Assembly (NCBI GenBank): GCA_944383305.1
Contig: CALWOZ010000004.1
Coordinates: 1-64,000 of the forward strand
Direction of reading: 5' to 3'
Source: an uncultured Clostridia bacterium
GTDB taxonomy: Bacteria > Bacillota > Clostridia > Lachnospirales > CAG-274
DNA length: 64,000 nucleotides
Both the position numbers and the translations under genes were made by a program. How positions within the stretch are numbered: position 1 is the first letter of the stretch; each line of letters starts with the position of its first letter. This document shows, in pieces, positions 38,860-47,913 of the stretch. Under the pieces are notes generated by a model that saw only the letters and a program-made list of their open reading frames with translations, did not search any database and was not told the DNA's origin.

Positions 38860-39630
38860 ATGATATATAAAGAAAAGAAAATACATTGTGGTAAATATTT
38901 AGAAATAGATATTATACCTAGTTTTGCAAAAAAGACCAAAGATATAAATAAAACAAAAAGACTTATGTCATTAGAAAAACAAAAAATATTAAATGATAAA
39001 AATTCAAAAAGAAAATTACATCAAGTTATACTTAATAATTTTGATAGTAGTTGTTTTCATTTATCATTAACATATAGTGATGATTATTTACCTAAAACAG
39101 AAGAAGAGGCTACAAAGGTTGTTAATAATTACATAAGAAGAGTAAAAACAAAAATAAAAAAGAGCAATAAAGAATTTAAGTATGTCTTAATAACAGAAAC
39201 TAAAGGGAAAGAGGGAGAGAATGTAAGAATACACCATCATATGATAGTTAATAATGTATTATCAAGAGATGAATATGAAGATTTATGGGCAGTAGGTAGA
39301 GGCAAGAATAGAAAGCCAATAGGATATATAAATGCTGACAGATTACAATTCAATGAAGAAGGTGTTAAAGAGTTAGTTAATTATATATGTAAAAATACAA
39401 ATAATAAACATAGTAAAAAATGGACAGGTTCTCAAAATTTAAAAAGACCTTATATAGAAGAAAAAGCCATAATATTAAGTCATAATAAAATAAGACAGTT
39501 TAATATTGTAAATGAAAAAGAATATTGGGAAAATAAAGTAAAAGGATATAGATTTATAAAATCGGAAATTAAATATAATGAAATAGTTGGCAAATACTAC
39601 ATATATCTAAATATGATAAAAAAGGAGTAG
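38860..39630 (+). CDS. HUH rolling-circle-type replication protein
   Basis: 256 residues. Three Rep motifs can be seen: FHLSLTYSDDYLP, the metal-binding RIHHHMIVN (HUH), and LVNYICKNTNN, whose Tyr would be the nicking residue. It resembles the phage/plasmid replication-associated REP family. It replaces the DnaD/DnaC pair of prophage 1. ATG 38860 has 9 nt to AAAGGG; ATG 38854 is too close. Confidence 0.82.
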   Translation: MIYKEKKIHCGKYLEIDIIPSFAKKTKDINKTKRLMSLEKQKILNDKNSKRKLHQVILNNFDSSCFHLSLTYSDDYLPKTEEEATKVVNNYIRRVKTKIKKSNKEFKYVLITETKGKEGENVRIHHHMIVNNVLSRDEYEDLWAVGRGKNRKPIGYINADRLQFNEEGVKELVNYICKNTNNKHSKKWTGSQNLKRPYIEEKAIILSHNKIRQFNIVNEKEYWENKVKGYRFIKSEIKYNEIVGKYYIYLNMIKKE

Positions 39631-39633
39631 TTT

Positions 39634-39879
39634 ATGAACATAAAGGATAGAGAAGTTTTAATAAACTATATAAATTTAAGATTGGACATATTAATGCAAG
39701 GTTTAGAAGAAATAGATTTAATATATATTTGTAGATATATAAATTTAATATTAAAATCCTATAATATGACAATAGAAGATATGAAAGCAGATATAAAAGC
39801 AGAATTTAACTATAACATAGAAGTAGATGTTATAAAAAAGGTTTCAAATATAGAAAGAGAGGTAACGGGTTATAGATAG
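39634..39879 (+). CDS. Hypothetical phage protein
   Basis: 81 residues, helical, with AAGGAG upstream. Function unknown. Its 3' end overlaps the RecU gene. Confidence 0.55.
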   Translation: MNIKDREVLINYINLRLDILMQGLEEIDLIYICRYINLILKSYNMTIEDMKADIKAEFNYNIEVDVIKKVSNIEREVTGYR

Positions 39880-40363
39880 AAGCATAGTTAGTAAAATAAA
39901 CAATATACAAGGAAATTATTTAGAGGCACTTATAAACGCAGGTTGTAAATATTATGAAGATGAAAATATAGCAAAAATAATAAAATGTTATGAGCCTTTT
40001 AGAGTTTTAAAAAAAGAGCCACAAGGAAGATTTAAAGGACAGTTTATAAATAACGCACAACCAGACTATTTTGGTATAAATCTAAAGACAGGACAAAGCA
40101 TAGTATTTGAGGCAAAGTATACAATAGATAACAAATTTAAAAAAAGTGTTATATCTAAAGGACAATATAAAACACTTGATATTTATTATAATGCTGGAGC
40201 TTATGTTGGAGTATGTGCTTGTTTAGATAAAGATTATTATTTTATACCATTTAAAGAAATAAAAGAGGCTAAACAAAATAGAGGTAGAGAGTATTTATTA
40301 AAAGAAGAACTAGAACAATATAAGTTAGATTTTTATAAAGGTGCTTTATTATTTTTAGGTTAA
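39872..40363 (+). CDS. recU: RecU-like Holliday-junction resolvase with an apparent ATA start
   Basis: 163 residues. NRS-type start (DRSIVSKINNIQGNYLEALI), FKGQFINNAQPDYFGI and IVFEAKYT are RecU signatures (catalytic Asp of PDY, Glu and Lys of FEAK). The frame is open from the stop upstream of 39866, and no ATG, GTG or TTG occurs before the conserved core. ATA at 39872 matches the family N-terminus and has GAGAGG 9 nt upstream. Either AUA is used or the gene is start-less. Confidence 0.8.
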   Translation: MDRSIVSKINNIQGNYLEALINAGCKYYEDENIAKIIKCYEPFRVLKKEPQGRFKGQFINNAQPDYFGINLKTGQSIVFEAKYTIDNKFKKSVISKGQYKTLDIYYNAGAYVGVCACLDKDYYFIPFKEIKEAKQNRGREYLLKEELEQYKLDFYKGALLFLG

Positions 40364-40375
40364 TAAGAACCAAAA

Positions 40376-40606
40376 ATGAAACAAAGCAAACTACAACGTA
40401 TTAAAAGTATTTTAGAAAATAAAAATATACGGTGTTAAGATAGATTTAATAGAGGAATAATTGCAACAATTGCAATAGTTGGTTAAGCTTAAATATAATA
40501 ATCCTTTAGTTGTATATTTTAAAAATGGAGAAGTAGCAAGGCGAGCAATAGAAGAAGTAATTAAGCCATTTTGTAAAGAAAATCCTAATAGATTTCAAAA
40601 AAATAA
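40376..40606 (+). pseudogene. Decayed copy of the 9964-10524 gene
   Basis: The beginning (LQRIKSILENK..) and end (VYFKNGE..AIEEVIKPFCKENPN) match the prophage 1 protein. Stops occur early (TAA after NIRC, TAG later) and about 100 central codons are missing. Confidence 0.8.
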
Positions 40607-40615
40607 GGAGAACTT

Positions 40616-41041
40616 ATGAAAGACAAATATAAGGACATAAAAAGATACCTAAACAGAGCTTATCGATTAACACAAACAAAGGATAAGCTAGAAAGGGAAT
40701 ACGAGAAAAAGCAGAAAGAAGTAGGAAATATAAGTGTGAGTAATTCGGAGATAAAAAGTAATAAGATTGTATCTAATGTTGAAAATAAAGCCATAGAATT
40801 GATTAGTCTTAAAAACAATATAGATTTACATAATATAAAAATAGAGGAGATTAAAAAAGAAATTTCTTGTATTATTAGTAAGTTTGAAGATGAAAACTTA
40901 AGAGATTTATTAAGGCTTAGATATTTAGAGTTTAGGAAGTGGGAGGATATAGCATATATTTTACACTATAGCGATAAGCATATTTTTAAAAAATATAATG
41001 AAGCATTAAAGGAAGTTGAGAAAATTTTGATGAGTACTTGA
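40616..41041 (+). CDS. Late transcription regulator, sigma-region-4-like (DUF1492/ArpU type)
   Basis: 141 residues, with only about nine differences from the prophage 1 protein in the first 117 residues. The recognition helix changes from SKRHTRRK to SDKHIFKK. This suggests the same partner contacts but different DNA specificity. The late promoter at 41329-41387 differs from that of prophage 1 just in its direct repeats. AAGGAG lies upstream. Confidence 0.85.
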   Translation: MKDKYKDIKRYLNRAYRLTQTKDKLEREYEKKQKEVGNISVSNSEIKSNKIVSNVENKAIELISLKNNIDLHNIKIEEIKKEISCIISKFEDENLRDLLRLRYLEFRKWEDIAYILHYSDKHIFKKYNEALKEVEKILMST

Positions 41042-41066
41042 CATATAAAAAAATATGTAATATTAT
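41038..41066 (+). promoter_or_regulatory. Promoter overlapping the regulator stop, prophage 2
   Basis: TTGACA, 17 bp, TATTAT, the same arrangement as 10956-10984. Confidence 0.75.
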
Positions 41067-41100
41067 ATTTATACAGAGATATGTTGTTCATTGAAACACA

Positions 41101-41131
41101 AAAAGCATAGGAGTGCCATTCCTATGCTTTT
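41101..41131. terminator. Bidirectional terminator by the toxin gene
   Basis: 12-bp stem AAAAGCATAGGA/TCCTATGCTTTT, equivalent to 11019-11044. Confidence 0.8.
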
Positions 41132-41144
41132 CTTATGTAGTAGG

Positions 41145-41246
41145 CTATTCGTTGTCGTCATTGTTTCTATTATCTAGCCACTTACATATGTAATATGCAA
41201 CTACATTTGCAATAATAGAAATTAATAGATCAGATATGTTATTCAT
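41145..41246 (-). CDS. Type I toxin-like small membrane protein (KWLD type)
   Basis: 33 residues with ATG start: a hydrophobic helix (LLISIIANVVAYYI), then CKWLDNRNNDDNE. It is homologous to 11061-11162. The ribosome site lies in the same sequestering hairpin, and 5' GTTGTCG can pair with CGACAAC near the stop. Confidence 0.7.
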   Translation of the reverse strand: MNNISDLLISIIANVVAYYICKWLDNRNNDDNE

Positions 41247-41292
41247 TAAAACACCTCCCTTCTGTTGCCAGAATGGGAGCGACAACATAAAT

Positions 41293-41321
41293 ATTATAAC
41301 TTAAAATTAAAAGTTCTTCAA
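41293..41321 (-). promoter_or_regulatory. Toxin promoter, prophage 2
   Basis: Minus strand TTGAAG, 17 bp, TATAAT. Confidence 0.7.
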
Positions 41322-41328
41322 TAAAAAG

Positions 41329-41387
41329 ATGATACCTAATGATACCTTTGAATGTGATATTATGTTATTGTAGAAATTATATCTACA
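41329..41387 (+). promoter_or_regulatory. Late-operon promoter with phased direct repeats, prophage 2
   Basis: Direct repeats ATGATACC at 41329-41336 and 41339-41346 (10-bp period), extended -10 TGATATTAT at 41355-41363, and palindrome TGTAGA..TCTACA at 41369-41387. All but the repeats match prophage 1. Confidence 0.6.
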
Positions 41388-41422
41388 GCCTTACTTCTTT
41401 ATATAAATTGTATATTATTCAT

Positions 41423-41449
41423 AAAAAGCTAGATTTATTCTAGCTTTTT
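41423..41449 (+). terminator. Intrinsic terminator in the late leader, prophage 2
   Basis: 11-bp stem AAAAAGCTAGA/TCTAGCTTTTT, 5-nt loop, T-run. It has the same position as 11444-11471, but no structured RNA precedes it here. Confidence 0.8.
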
Positions 41450-41481
41450 TTATGTCTAAAATTAGAAAAGGTGGTTGGCAT

Positions 41482-41874
41482 ATGGATAAAGAAAGAAAGT
41501 TTTTTCAAGCCTTATTGAAAGAGTATTATGATACTAAAAGAAAAATAAATTTTTTAAATGATAAAATCTTAAATTATGAAAAAAAGAGAAATAATAGAGA
41601 AGAAGTGCCAGAAGAGGTTTTAAAGTGTGAAAAGCAATTAATAGAAGAATACAAAAACAAAATTAAAGTGTATGTTTTTATAAATACTATTTTAGAACTT
41701 GATTTTCCTGACGTAAAAAAGATACTTGATGATAGATATTTACGTAATAAAAGTTGGCAGTCTGTTGCAATGAATAATTATATATCATTAAGGCATTGTT
41801 ATAATATTGAAAATAAAGTATTAAAAGGAATAAAAAAGGAGTTTTTAAAATTTAATGCTATACAAGAGATGTAG
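41482..41874 (+). CDS. Hypothetical regulator-like protein, first late gene
   Basis: 130 residues. A coiled-coil N-terminal half, then ILDDRYLRNKSWQSVAMNNYISLRHCYNIENKVL, which looks like a divergent sigma-region-4/ArpU HTH. ATG 41482 has AAAGGTGG upstream. Possibly a second late regulator. Prophage 1 has no counterpart. Confidence 0.55.
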   Translation: MDKERKFFQALLKEYYDTKRKINFLNDKILNYEKKRNNREEVPEEVLKCEKQLIEEYKNKIKVYVFINTILELDFPDVKKILDDRYLRNKSWQSVAMNNYISLRHCYNIENKVLKGIKKEFLKFNAIQEM

Positions 41875-42265
41875 TAGATGTGGTAATAGATTAGAATATA
41901 ACACTATATGTGGTTGTAAAGCTAAGTATAAGACCAATAGCGATAATTACAAAAATGATAAGGAAAGAAAATTTTATAAATCAAAGGCTTGGCAAGATAC
42001 AACAAATATTATTAAAAATAGATTTATATATTTAGATATATATAGCTATTACATTTTAGGAAAAATTGAAAAAGGTGAAGTTGTACATCACATAGTAAGT
42101 TTAAATGAGGACTGGAGCAAAAGGTTATGTTTATCTAATTTAATCTATTTAACAGAGAAAAATCACAGAAAAATACACAACTTGATGAAGAAAAGTATTA
42201 AAGATAAAGAAGATGTACAACAATTATTATTTTCTCTTATAAAAAGATTTAAAACAGATTTTTAG
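41855..42265 (+). CDS. HNH endonuclease
   Basis: 136 residues. N-terminal Cys knuckles (CSRCGNRL..CGCK), FYKSKAWQDTTN, then the HNH core VVHHIVSLNEDW..LSNLIYLTEKNHRKIH. HNH enzymes next to terS are needed for cos cleavage in HK97-type phages. It overlaps the preceding gene. Confidence 0.9.
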   Translation: MLYKRCSRCGNRLEYNTICGCKAKYKTNSDNYKNDKERKFYKSKAWQDTTNIIKNRFIYLDIYSYYILGKIEKGEVVHHIVSLNEDWSKRLCLSNLIYLTEKNHRKIHNLMKKSIKDKEDVQQLLFSLIKRFKTDF

Positions 42266-42268
42266 CAG

Positions 42269-42345
42269 GGTAGGGGGTAAAAATAAAATATTGGTCAAAA
42301 ACACTAGACCGCACCCCTACCTTTGTGTACGCAAAACTCCCAATA
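42269..42345. other. Probable cos region
   Basis: A non-coding stretch between HNH and terS containing the inverted repeat GGTAGGGG/CCCCTACC (42269-42276, 42314-42321), an inner GGTC/GACC pair and GC-rich CGCACCCCTACC..GTACGCAAAA. The location and GC content fit a cohesive-end site. The exact nick is not determinable here. Confidence 0.5.
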
Positions 42346-42388
42346 CGTGAAAAAAAGTCGGTAAAAATATAAAAAAGGTGGTGGTTAT

Positions 42389-42877
42389 ATAGGTAGACCA
42401 AGAAAATTAGCAAGTATGCAATCTAAACACCTTACAAAAGAAGAAATTGAACAAAAAGAAGAACAAGAAAACCTTATAATTGTTGGTAGAGAAGATTTAC
42501 AAAAGCCACCTAGTTGGCTTATAGATATTAGAGCCAAAAAAGAGTTTGAACGTATAGTTAAAAACTTTGAAAATATAGAGGTAATAGGCAATTTAGACTT
42601 AAACAACATTGCAGGTTATTGTAATGCTTATTCTATGTATATAAAAGCTACACAAGAGTTTAAAAAAGCTAAAGATTTAATAATAACTAAGCAGATGACA
42701 AACGGTGCTTATACTGAAATACCAAACCCAATAATAAAAATTCAAAGGCAATGTGCTGAAGAAATGAGAAAGTTTGCAAGTTTATGTGGTTTAACTATTG
42801 ATAGTAGACTTAAATTAGCAGTACAAAAAACCACTAAGGAAAGGCAGGATATAGAAGATGACTTTGGAGATATTTAA
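42389..42877 (+). CDS. terS: Terminase small subunit (P27 family) with an apparent ATA start
   Basis: 162 residues from ATA 42389. The family N-terminus GRPRKL is encoded upstream of the first ATG (42416), so starting there would remove a conserved motif. AAGGTGG lies 7 nt before ATA, and no GTG or TTG is in frame. The body (PPSWLIDIRAKKEFERIVK.., SLCGLTIDSRLKLAV) is typical of P27 terminases. It overlaps terL. Confidence 0.85.
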   Translation: MGRPRKLASMQSKHLTKEEIEQKEEQENLIIVGREDLQKPPSWLIDIRAKKEFERIVKNFENIEVIGNLDLNNIAGYCNAYSMYIKATQEFKKAKDLIITKQMTNGAYTEIPNPIIKIQRQCAEEMRKFASLCGLTIDSRLKLAVQKTTKERQDIEDDFGDI

Positions 42878-44573
42878 CCAGTTAATAGAATATGCTAATG
42901 ATTGTATTAATGGTATTATAGTTAGTGGGAATAAGCATAAGTTGGCTTGCAAAAGATTTTTAAAAGACATTAACAGAATAGAAAGTGATGACACTTTCTT
43001 TTTTTATTGGGACGAAGAAGAGGCTAGGAAGATAGTTAAATGGTTTAGCTATCTTAGGCATAGTAAAGGGGTACTTGCAGGGCAACCTATTGAATTGACT
43101 ATGTGGCAAAAATTCGTTTTATGTCAAATATACGGCTGGAGAGATAAAAAAACAGGTTATAAACGATTTAAAAATGCTTTTATAATGGTTGGTAGGAAAA
43201 ATGCCAAGTCTCAAATGGAAGCAGGGTGTATATTATATGAAATGTCTACGCAAAGCACTAAAAATAAAGAAATTTATGAGTGTTACTGTGCAGGGGTTAA
43301 AAAAGACCAATCTAAAATTATATTTAATGAATGTATAAATCTTTTAAGAGGCAGTCCTTTAGGCAAAAAGTTTAAAATAACTAAGACAGAAATATTACAC
43401 AAAAAGACAGGTAGTTTTTTAAAGCCACTTAATAAAGAAGATGGTCAAAAGGGAGACGGAACAAATCCTGCCGTTTTGGTCATAGATGAATACCACCAAC
43501 ACCCAACAACTGAATTTTATGACTTATTTTTAGGTTCTAACGTGAAAGAGGGTATTTGTATGATTATAACAACAGCAGGAGTAAATCTTAATGCTCCTTG
43601 TTATACTCAAGAGTTTAAATATTGTGTTGAAATACTTGAGGGTATATCACAAAATGATAAATATTTTGCAGACATTTTAGACATAGATAAAGAAGATGAT
43701 ATAACAGACCCTAAAATATGGGAAAAGGCAAACCCTATAAGGTGTAGCTATCAAAATGGGAGAGAAGATTTACAGGCGTATTTTAAAGTAGCTAAAGATA
43801 TACCAGAAAAGATGAACACATTTAAAACAAAATGCTTAAATTTATGGGTACAAGCAGGGGAAAACAGATATATTAATATGGCTAAGTGGAAAAGTTGTAC
43901 AGTAGACTATATGGATATAGATATAACTAATAAGGCAGTATACATAGGTTTTGATATGTCGGCAAAAATAGACTTAACGTCAGTTAGTTTTATTATACCT
44001 ATAACCATTGATAGCATAAGAAAATATATACTTTTTAGCCACTCATTTATACCAAATACAGAAAAATTAAGGGAAAGAATAATAAAAGATAAACAACCTT
44101 ATGATTTATGGGTAGAAAGAGGCTACATAACTATAACAAATACACCAGTTGTTGACCAAGACGTTGTACTTAAATATGTAGAAGATTTTTGTAATAAAAA
44201 AGGTTTAAATATAGAGTGTTTATGTTTTGATATGCACAACGCATCTAAATTAATGCTTGAATGTAGTGAAAAAGGATATGTAGTAGAAGAAGTATATCAA
44301 AGCCATAAATCGCTAAATGAAAGTACAAGTGGATTTAGAGAAGAAGTGTACAGTGGCAATATTATTTGTGAATATAACCCTGTACTTAACTATGCAATGG
44401 CTAATGCTATTGTAAAGACTAATAATGGGCTTATTAAAATAGACAAAGATAAAAGCACAAGCAGGGTAGACCCTGTAGACGCAACATTATGTGCCTTTAA
44501 ACTTGCTTATTATCACAAAGAAGATAACTATATAGATGAGTATTTATCTATAATGGACAAGTTTTTAGAATAA
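42858..44573 (+). CDS. terL: Terminase large subunit (HK97 type)
   Basis: 571 residues. ATPase: Walker-A-like FIMVGRKNAKSQMEA near residue 110 and Walker B AVLVIDEYHQHP near 205. Nuclease: GFDMSAKIDLTSV near 370 and the C-terminal DPVDATLCAFKLAY. Type and length match cos-packaging HK97-like phages, unlike the prophage 1 enzyme. Confidence 0.95.
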   Translation: MTLEIFNQLIEYANDCINGIIVSGNKHKLACKRFLKDINRIESDDTFFFYWDEEEARKIVKWFSYLRHSKGVLAGQPIELTMWQKFVLCQIYGWRDKKTGYKRFKNAFIMVGRKNAKSQMEAGCILYEMSTQSTKNKEIYECYCAGVKKDQSKIIFNECINLLRGSPLGKKFKITKTEILHKKTGSFLKPLNKEDGQKGDGTNPAVLVIDEYHQHPTTEFYDLFLGSNVKEGICMIITTAGVNLNAPCYTQEFKYCVEILEGISQNDKYFADILDIDKEDDITDPKIWEKANPIRCSYQNGREDLQAYFKVAKDIPEKMNTFKTKCLNLWVQAGENRYINMAKWKSCTVDYMDIDITNKAVYIGFDMSAKIDLTSVSFIIPITIDSIRKYILFSHSFIPNTEKLRERIIKDKQPYDLWVERGYITITNTPVVDQDVVLKYVEDFCNKKGLNIECLCFDMHNASKLMLECSEKGYVVEEVYQSHKSLNESTSGFREEVYSGNIICEYNPVLNYAMANAIVKTNNGLIKIDKDKSTSRVDPVDATLCAFKLAYYHKEDNYIDEYLSIMDKFLE

Positions 44574-44607
44574 GGTGTTTTAAAAATACTTGAAAGGAGG
44601 TGAAACT

Positions 44608-45852
44608 ATTATAAAAAGAGTATTTAATAAAGTTTTAAATAAATTTGCTAATTCAAATCTAGAAAGAGATAGTCCAAATAATGAGGAAAATTGGCTTAAA
44701 ATCTTTGAAAATGAAAAGGATTTATACAAAGAGGTTACATATTTTACTTGTTTAAAGCTATTATCAGAAACTTTGGCAAAAATGCCTTTAAAGCTTTATC
44801 AAAAAACAGATAAAGGGGTATTTATAGCAGATGATACAGACATAAGTTTTAAACTAAAATATAAGCCTAATAGCCTTATGACGCCAACTATGTTTTGGGC
44901 AACTATTGAAAATAACCGTAACCATTATGGGAATGCTTATGTATGGATAAGACACCAATATACTCCTAAAAAATATGGCGGAGATTTAAAGATAAAAGAT
45001 TTTTGGATAATGGATAGTAATAGTGTTAATGTTTATGTATTAGAAGATGGACAATTAATGTACCAATATACAGATTGGATAACAAAACAAGTCTATTATT
45101 TCAATCAAGATGAGGTACTACATTTTAAAACAAGTGCTACTTTTGATGGTATAACAGGTAAGTCTGTAAGAGATATTTTAAAAGATACTATAAACACCAA
45201 CCTATCAAGTCAACAATTTTTAAATGAACTTAATAAAAATGGAGTATCAGCGAGATTAACCTTAACAGTAGATACAGATATAGATGAGAAAAAAAAGTCT
45301 CAGGTTAAGAGAAGATTGGAGCAATTCACAAGTGGAATTAAAAATGCAGGTAAGGTTATACCTATACCAGCTGGTATGAGATTACAACCACTAGATGTCA
45401 AGTTGACGGATGCTCAATTTTTAGAAATAAGAAAATATACTGCCCTACAAATAGCTAGTGCCTTTGGTGTTAAGCCAGATATGATAAATGATTATTCAAA
45501 GTCAAGTTATAATTCGTCAGAAGCACAACAACTTAGTTTTTATATAGACGCATTACAGTTTATATTAAAGCAATATGAAGATGAAATAAACTATAAATTA
45601 CTACTTAATAGAGAAATTAAAGAGGGATACTTTTTTAAGTTTAATGAAAAGGTACTTTTAAGAACAGACAGTGCTACACAAGCAGAAATGTTATCTAAAC
45701 TTGTAAACAATGGTATATATACACCAAATGAGGCAAGACGTAAGCTAGACTTAAATGGTGTAGAACACGGAGATAGACTTATGATGAATGGTAATTACAT
45801 ACCAATAGAGCAAGTTGGAGAGCAATATAAAAAAGGTGGTGATACAAATTAA
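44608..45852 (+). CDS. HK97-type portal protein with an apparent ATT/ATA start
   Basis: 414 residues. TCLKLLSETLAKMPLKLYQ and ASAFGVKPDMINDYSKSSYNSSEAQ are HK97 portal signatures. The only conventional in-frame start, TTG 44590, lies before and partly inside the ribosome site AAAGGAGG (44593-44600). The protein therefore must begin at ATT 44608 (7 nt spacing) or ATA 44611. This is one of six such genes in this prophage. Confidence 0.88.
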   Translation: MIKRVFNKVLNKFANSNLERDSPNNEENWLKIFENEKDLYKEVTYFTCLKLLSETLAKMPLKLYQKTDKGVFIADDTDISFKLKYKPNSLMTPTMFWATIENNRNHYGNAYVWIRHQYTPKKYGGDLKIKDFWIMDSNSVNVYVLEDGQLMYQYTDWITKQVYYFNQDEVLHFKTSATFDGITGKSVRDILKDTINTNLSSQQFLNELNKNGVSARLTLTVDTDIDEKKKSQVKRRLEQFTSGIKNAGKVIPIPAGMRLQPLDVKLTDAQFLEIRKYTALQIASAFGVKPDMINDYSKSSYNSSEAQQLSFYIDALQFILKQYEDEINYKLLLNREIKEGYFFKFNEKVLLRTDSATQAEMLSKLVNNGIYTPNEARRKLDLNGVEHGDRLMMNGNYIPIEQVGEQYKKGGDTN

Positions 45853-46594
45853 AAAGTATGATTTTAAAAATGAAAATAATAATATCGTAGGTTCTTTAGA
45901 ACTAGAAAATAATAAGCTATACATCTATGGGGACATAGTAATGGATAGCTTTTTTAAATGCGAAGAAACGGAGGATATTTGTCCTAAAGATATTGTAGAA
46001 TTTTTAAAAGAGCTAGAAAATAGTGAGGAAATAGAAATACATATTAATAGTGGTGGAGGTTCTGTTTTTGGGGGGCTTGCTATATATAACTTATTAAAGC
46101 AATATAAAGGTAAAAAGGTTGTATATATAGATGGTTTAGCTGGTAGTATAGCCAGTGTTATAGCTTTAGTAGGAGATGTTGTATACATTTATGAAAATAG
46201 TATGATGATGATACATAACCCTTTAACTGCTATATGTGGATATTACAATGCTAAAGATTTAAAAGAACAAATAACTGCTTTAGAAAATTGTAAAAAATCT
46301 ATTTTAAGTGTATATATGGCAAATATTAATATAACTAAAATAATACCTGAGGAAGAAATTTCAAACTTAATGGACAATGAAACTTGGCTTGTAGGGGAAG
46401 AAATAGCAGAATATTTTAAAGCGTATATTTTGAAAGATAAAAATGAAATGGTAGCGTGTGTATCAAGCTACTTTGACAAATATAAAAATACACCTAAAAA
46501 TATTATAAATACTCAAGATAAAGGTACAAAAAATACATTAGAACAAGAAAAACAACAAATTTTAAATGACCTAGAAAAAATATGTATAATTTAA
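45848..46594 (+). CDS. ClpP-like prohead protease with an apparent ATT start
   Basis: 248 residues, S14 family: INSGGGSVFGGLAIYN, nucleophile Ser in GLAGSIAS, and catalytic His in MMMIHNP. It cuts scaffold/capsid delta domains. ATT 45848 lies 8 nt after AGGTGG and encodes IKKYDF, a typical prohead-protease N-terminus. In-frame GTG codons at 45836 and 45839 lie within the ribosome site. It overlaps the portal stop. Confidence 0.88.
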   Translation: MKKYDFKNENNNIVGSLELENNKLYIYGDIVMDSFFKCEETEDICPKDIVEFLKELENSEEIEIHINSGGGSVFGGLAIYNLLKQYKGKKVVYIDGLAGSIASVIALVGDVVYIYENSMMMIHNPLTAICGYYNAKDLKEQITALENCKKSILSVYMANINITKIIPEEEISNLMDNETWLVGEEIAEYFKAYILKDKNEMVACVSSYFDKYKNTPKNIINTQDKGTKNTLEQEKQQILNDLEKICII

Positions 46595-46606
46595 GGAGGA
46601 ATTTTA

Positions 46607-47911
46607 ATGAACAAAGAAATAAAAGAACTAATCGACAGCATTAAAACTAAAAAACAAGAGGTTCAAAATCTTGTAAATGAAAATAAATTAACAGAGGCTA
46701 AAAAATCTAAAGAACAACTTATACAGTTACAGAACAAATTGGATATTTTGTATGATTTAGAAGAAGAAAAACAAGATATTGAAAACAGTATAAAAGATAA
46801 AGAACCTTTACATAACAATGAAAAAATGACAGAAGAAAATGCCTTTATAAATGCTATTAAAAATACTGCTTTAAAAAGACAAATACCTAATGAAGTTTTA
46901 AATACATTAAAAACAACAGAAGATGAGGGAATGTTAGTACCTCAAGATATTTCTACAAGTATAAGAGAGTTAAGAAGACAGACACAGTCTTTAGAAAACC
47001 TTGTAAATGTAGAAAAAGTGGATAAAACAGAGGGTAGTAGAATTGTAGAAAAAAATGCCGATATAGTAGGATTTGAGGCAGTAGACGAAGAAGCAGTTTT
47101 CCCAGATATGCCAAAGCCTGAATTTACAAAAATCCCTTACAAACTTAAAAAATTAGGAGGTATTTTAAAGGCTACACAAGAGTTTTATCAAGCTACTTTT
47201 TCATCTATTAAATCCTATATTGTAAAATGGATAGCTAAAAAGGGAATTACAACAAGGAATAATCTTATATTAAAAGCTATGGACAATAAAAAAGACGGTT
47301 CAAAAGTAACTATTACAGATATAGATAGCTTAAAAGATATAATTAACACTAAATTAGACCCTGCTATTTTAGATGGTACACAAATAATCACAAATCAAGA
47401 CGGCTTTAACTGGTTAGATAAAATAAAAGATGAAAATGGTAAATATATTTTACAACCTGATATAACACAAAAATTTAAACATTTACTTTTTGGTCAATAT
47501 CCTGTTATTGTGTTTTCTAATAAGCAAATAAAAACTAATACAAATAAAGCGCCATTTTATATTGGTAACTTAAAAGAGTTTATTACATTATTTGATTATG
47601 AAAAGTTGTTTATTGAAATGTCTAGTGAAGCAGGTAGCTTATGGGAAAAGGATATGATAGGTATTAAGGTTAGAGAAAGACTTGACGTACAAGTAATAGA
47701 TGAAAATGCTTTAGTTAAAGGAGAGGTTGATATAACTTCTCCTATGGCATTTACTGTAGATGATAGCTTACAAAAACAAAATAAAGCCCTTGTATCTAAA
47801 AATGAAGAATTAGAACAAGAAAAAATCACTCTAGAGCAAGAAAAGACTGCCTTAGAAAAAGAAAAGGCTAAATTAGAAAAAGAAGTAGATAAATTAAAAG
47901 CAGGTAAATAA
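46607..47911 (+). CDS. Major capsid protein (HK97 type) with coiled-coil tail
   Basis: 434 residues. The N-terminal ~85 residues are the helical delta (scaffold) domain. The capsid body has MLVPQDISTSIRELRR, GFEAVDEEAVFPD and GTQIITNQDGFNWLDKI. The last ~45 residues form a repetitive Glu/Lys coiled coil (EQEKITLEQEKTALEKEKAK), unusual for this family, and possibly an exposed decoration or assembly element. AAGGAGG precedes the ATG. Confidence 0.92.
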   Translation: MNKEIKELIDSIKTKKQEVQNLVNENKLTEAKKSKEQLIQLQNKLDILYDLEEEKQDIENSIKDKEPLHNNEKMTEENAFINAIKNTALKRQIPNEVLNTLKTTEDEGMLVPQDISTSIRELRRQTQSLENLVNVEKVDKTEGSRIVEKNADIVGFEAVDEEAVFPDMPKPEFTKIPYKLKKLGGILKATQEFYQATFSSIKSYIVKWIAKKGITTRNNLILKAMDNKKDGSKVTITDIDSLKDIINTKLDPAILDGTQIITNQDGFNWLDKIKDENGKYILQPDITQKFKHLLFGQYPVIVFSNKQIKTNTNKAPFYIGNLKEFITLFDYEKLFIEMSSEAGSLWEKDMIGIKVRERLDVQVIDENALVKGEVDITSPMAFTVDDSLQKQNKALVSKNEELEQEKITLEQEKTALEKEKAKLEKEVDKLKAGK

Positions 47912-47913
47912 TT

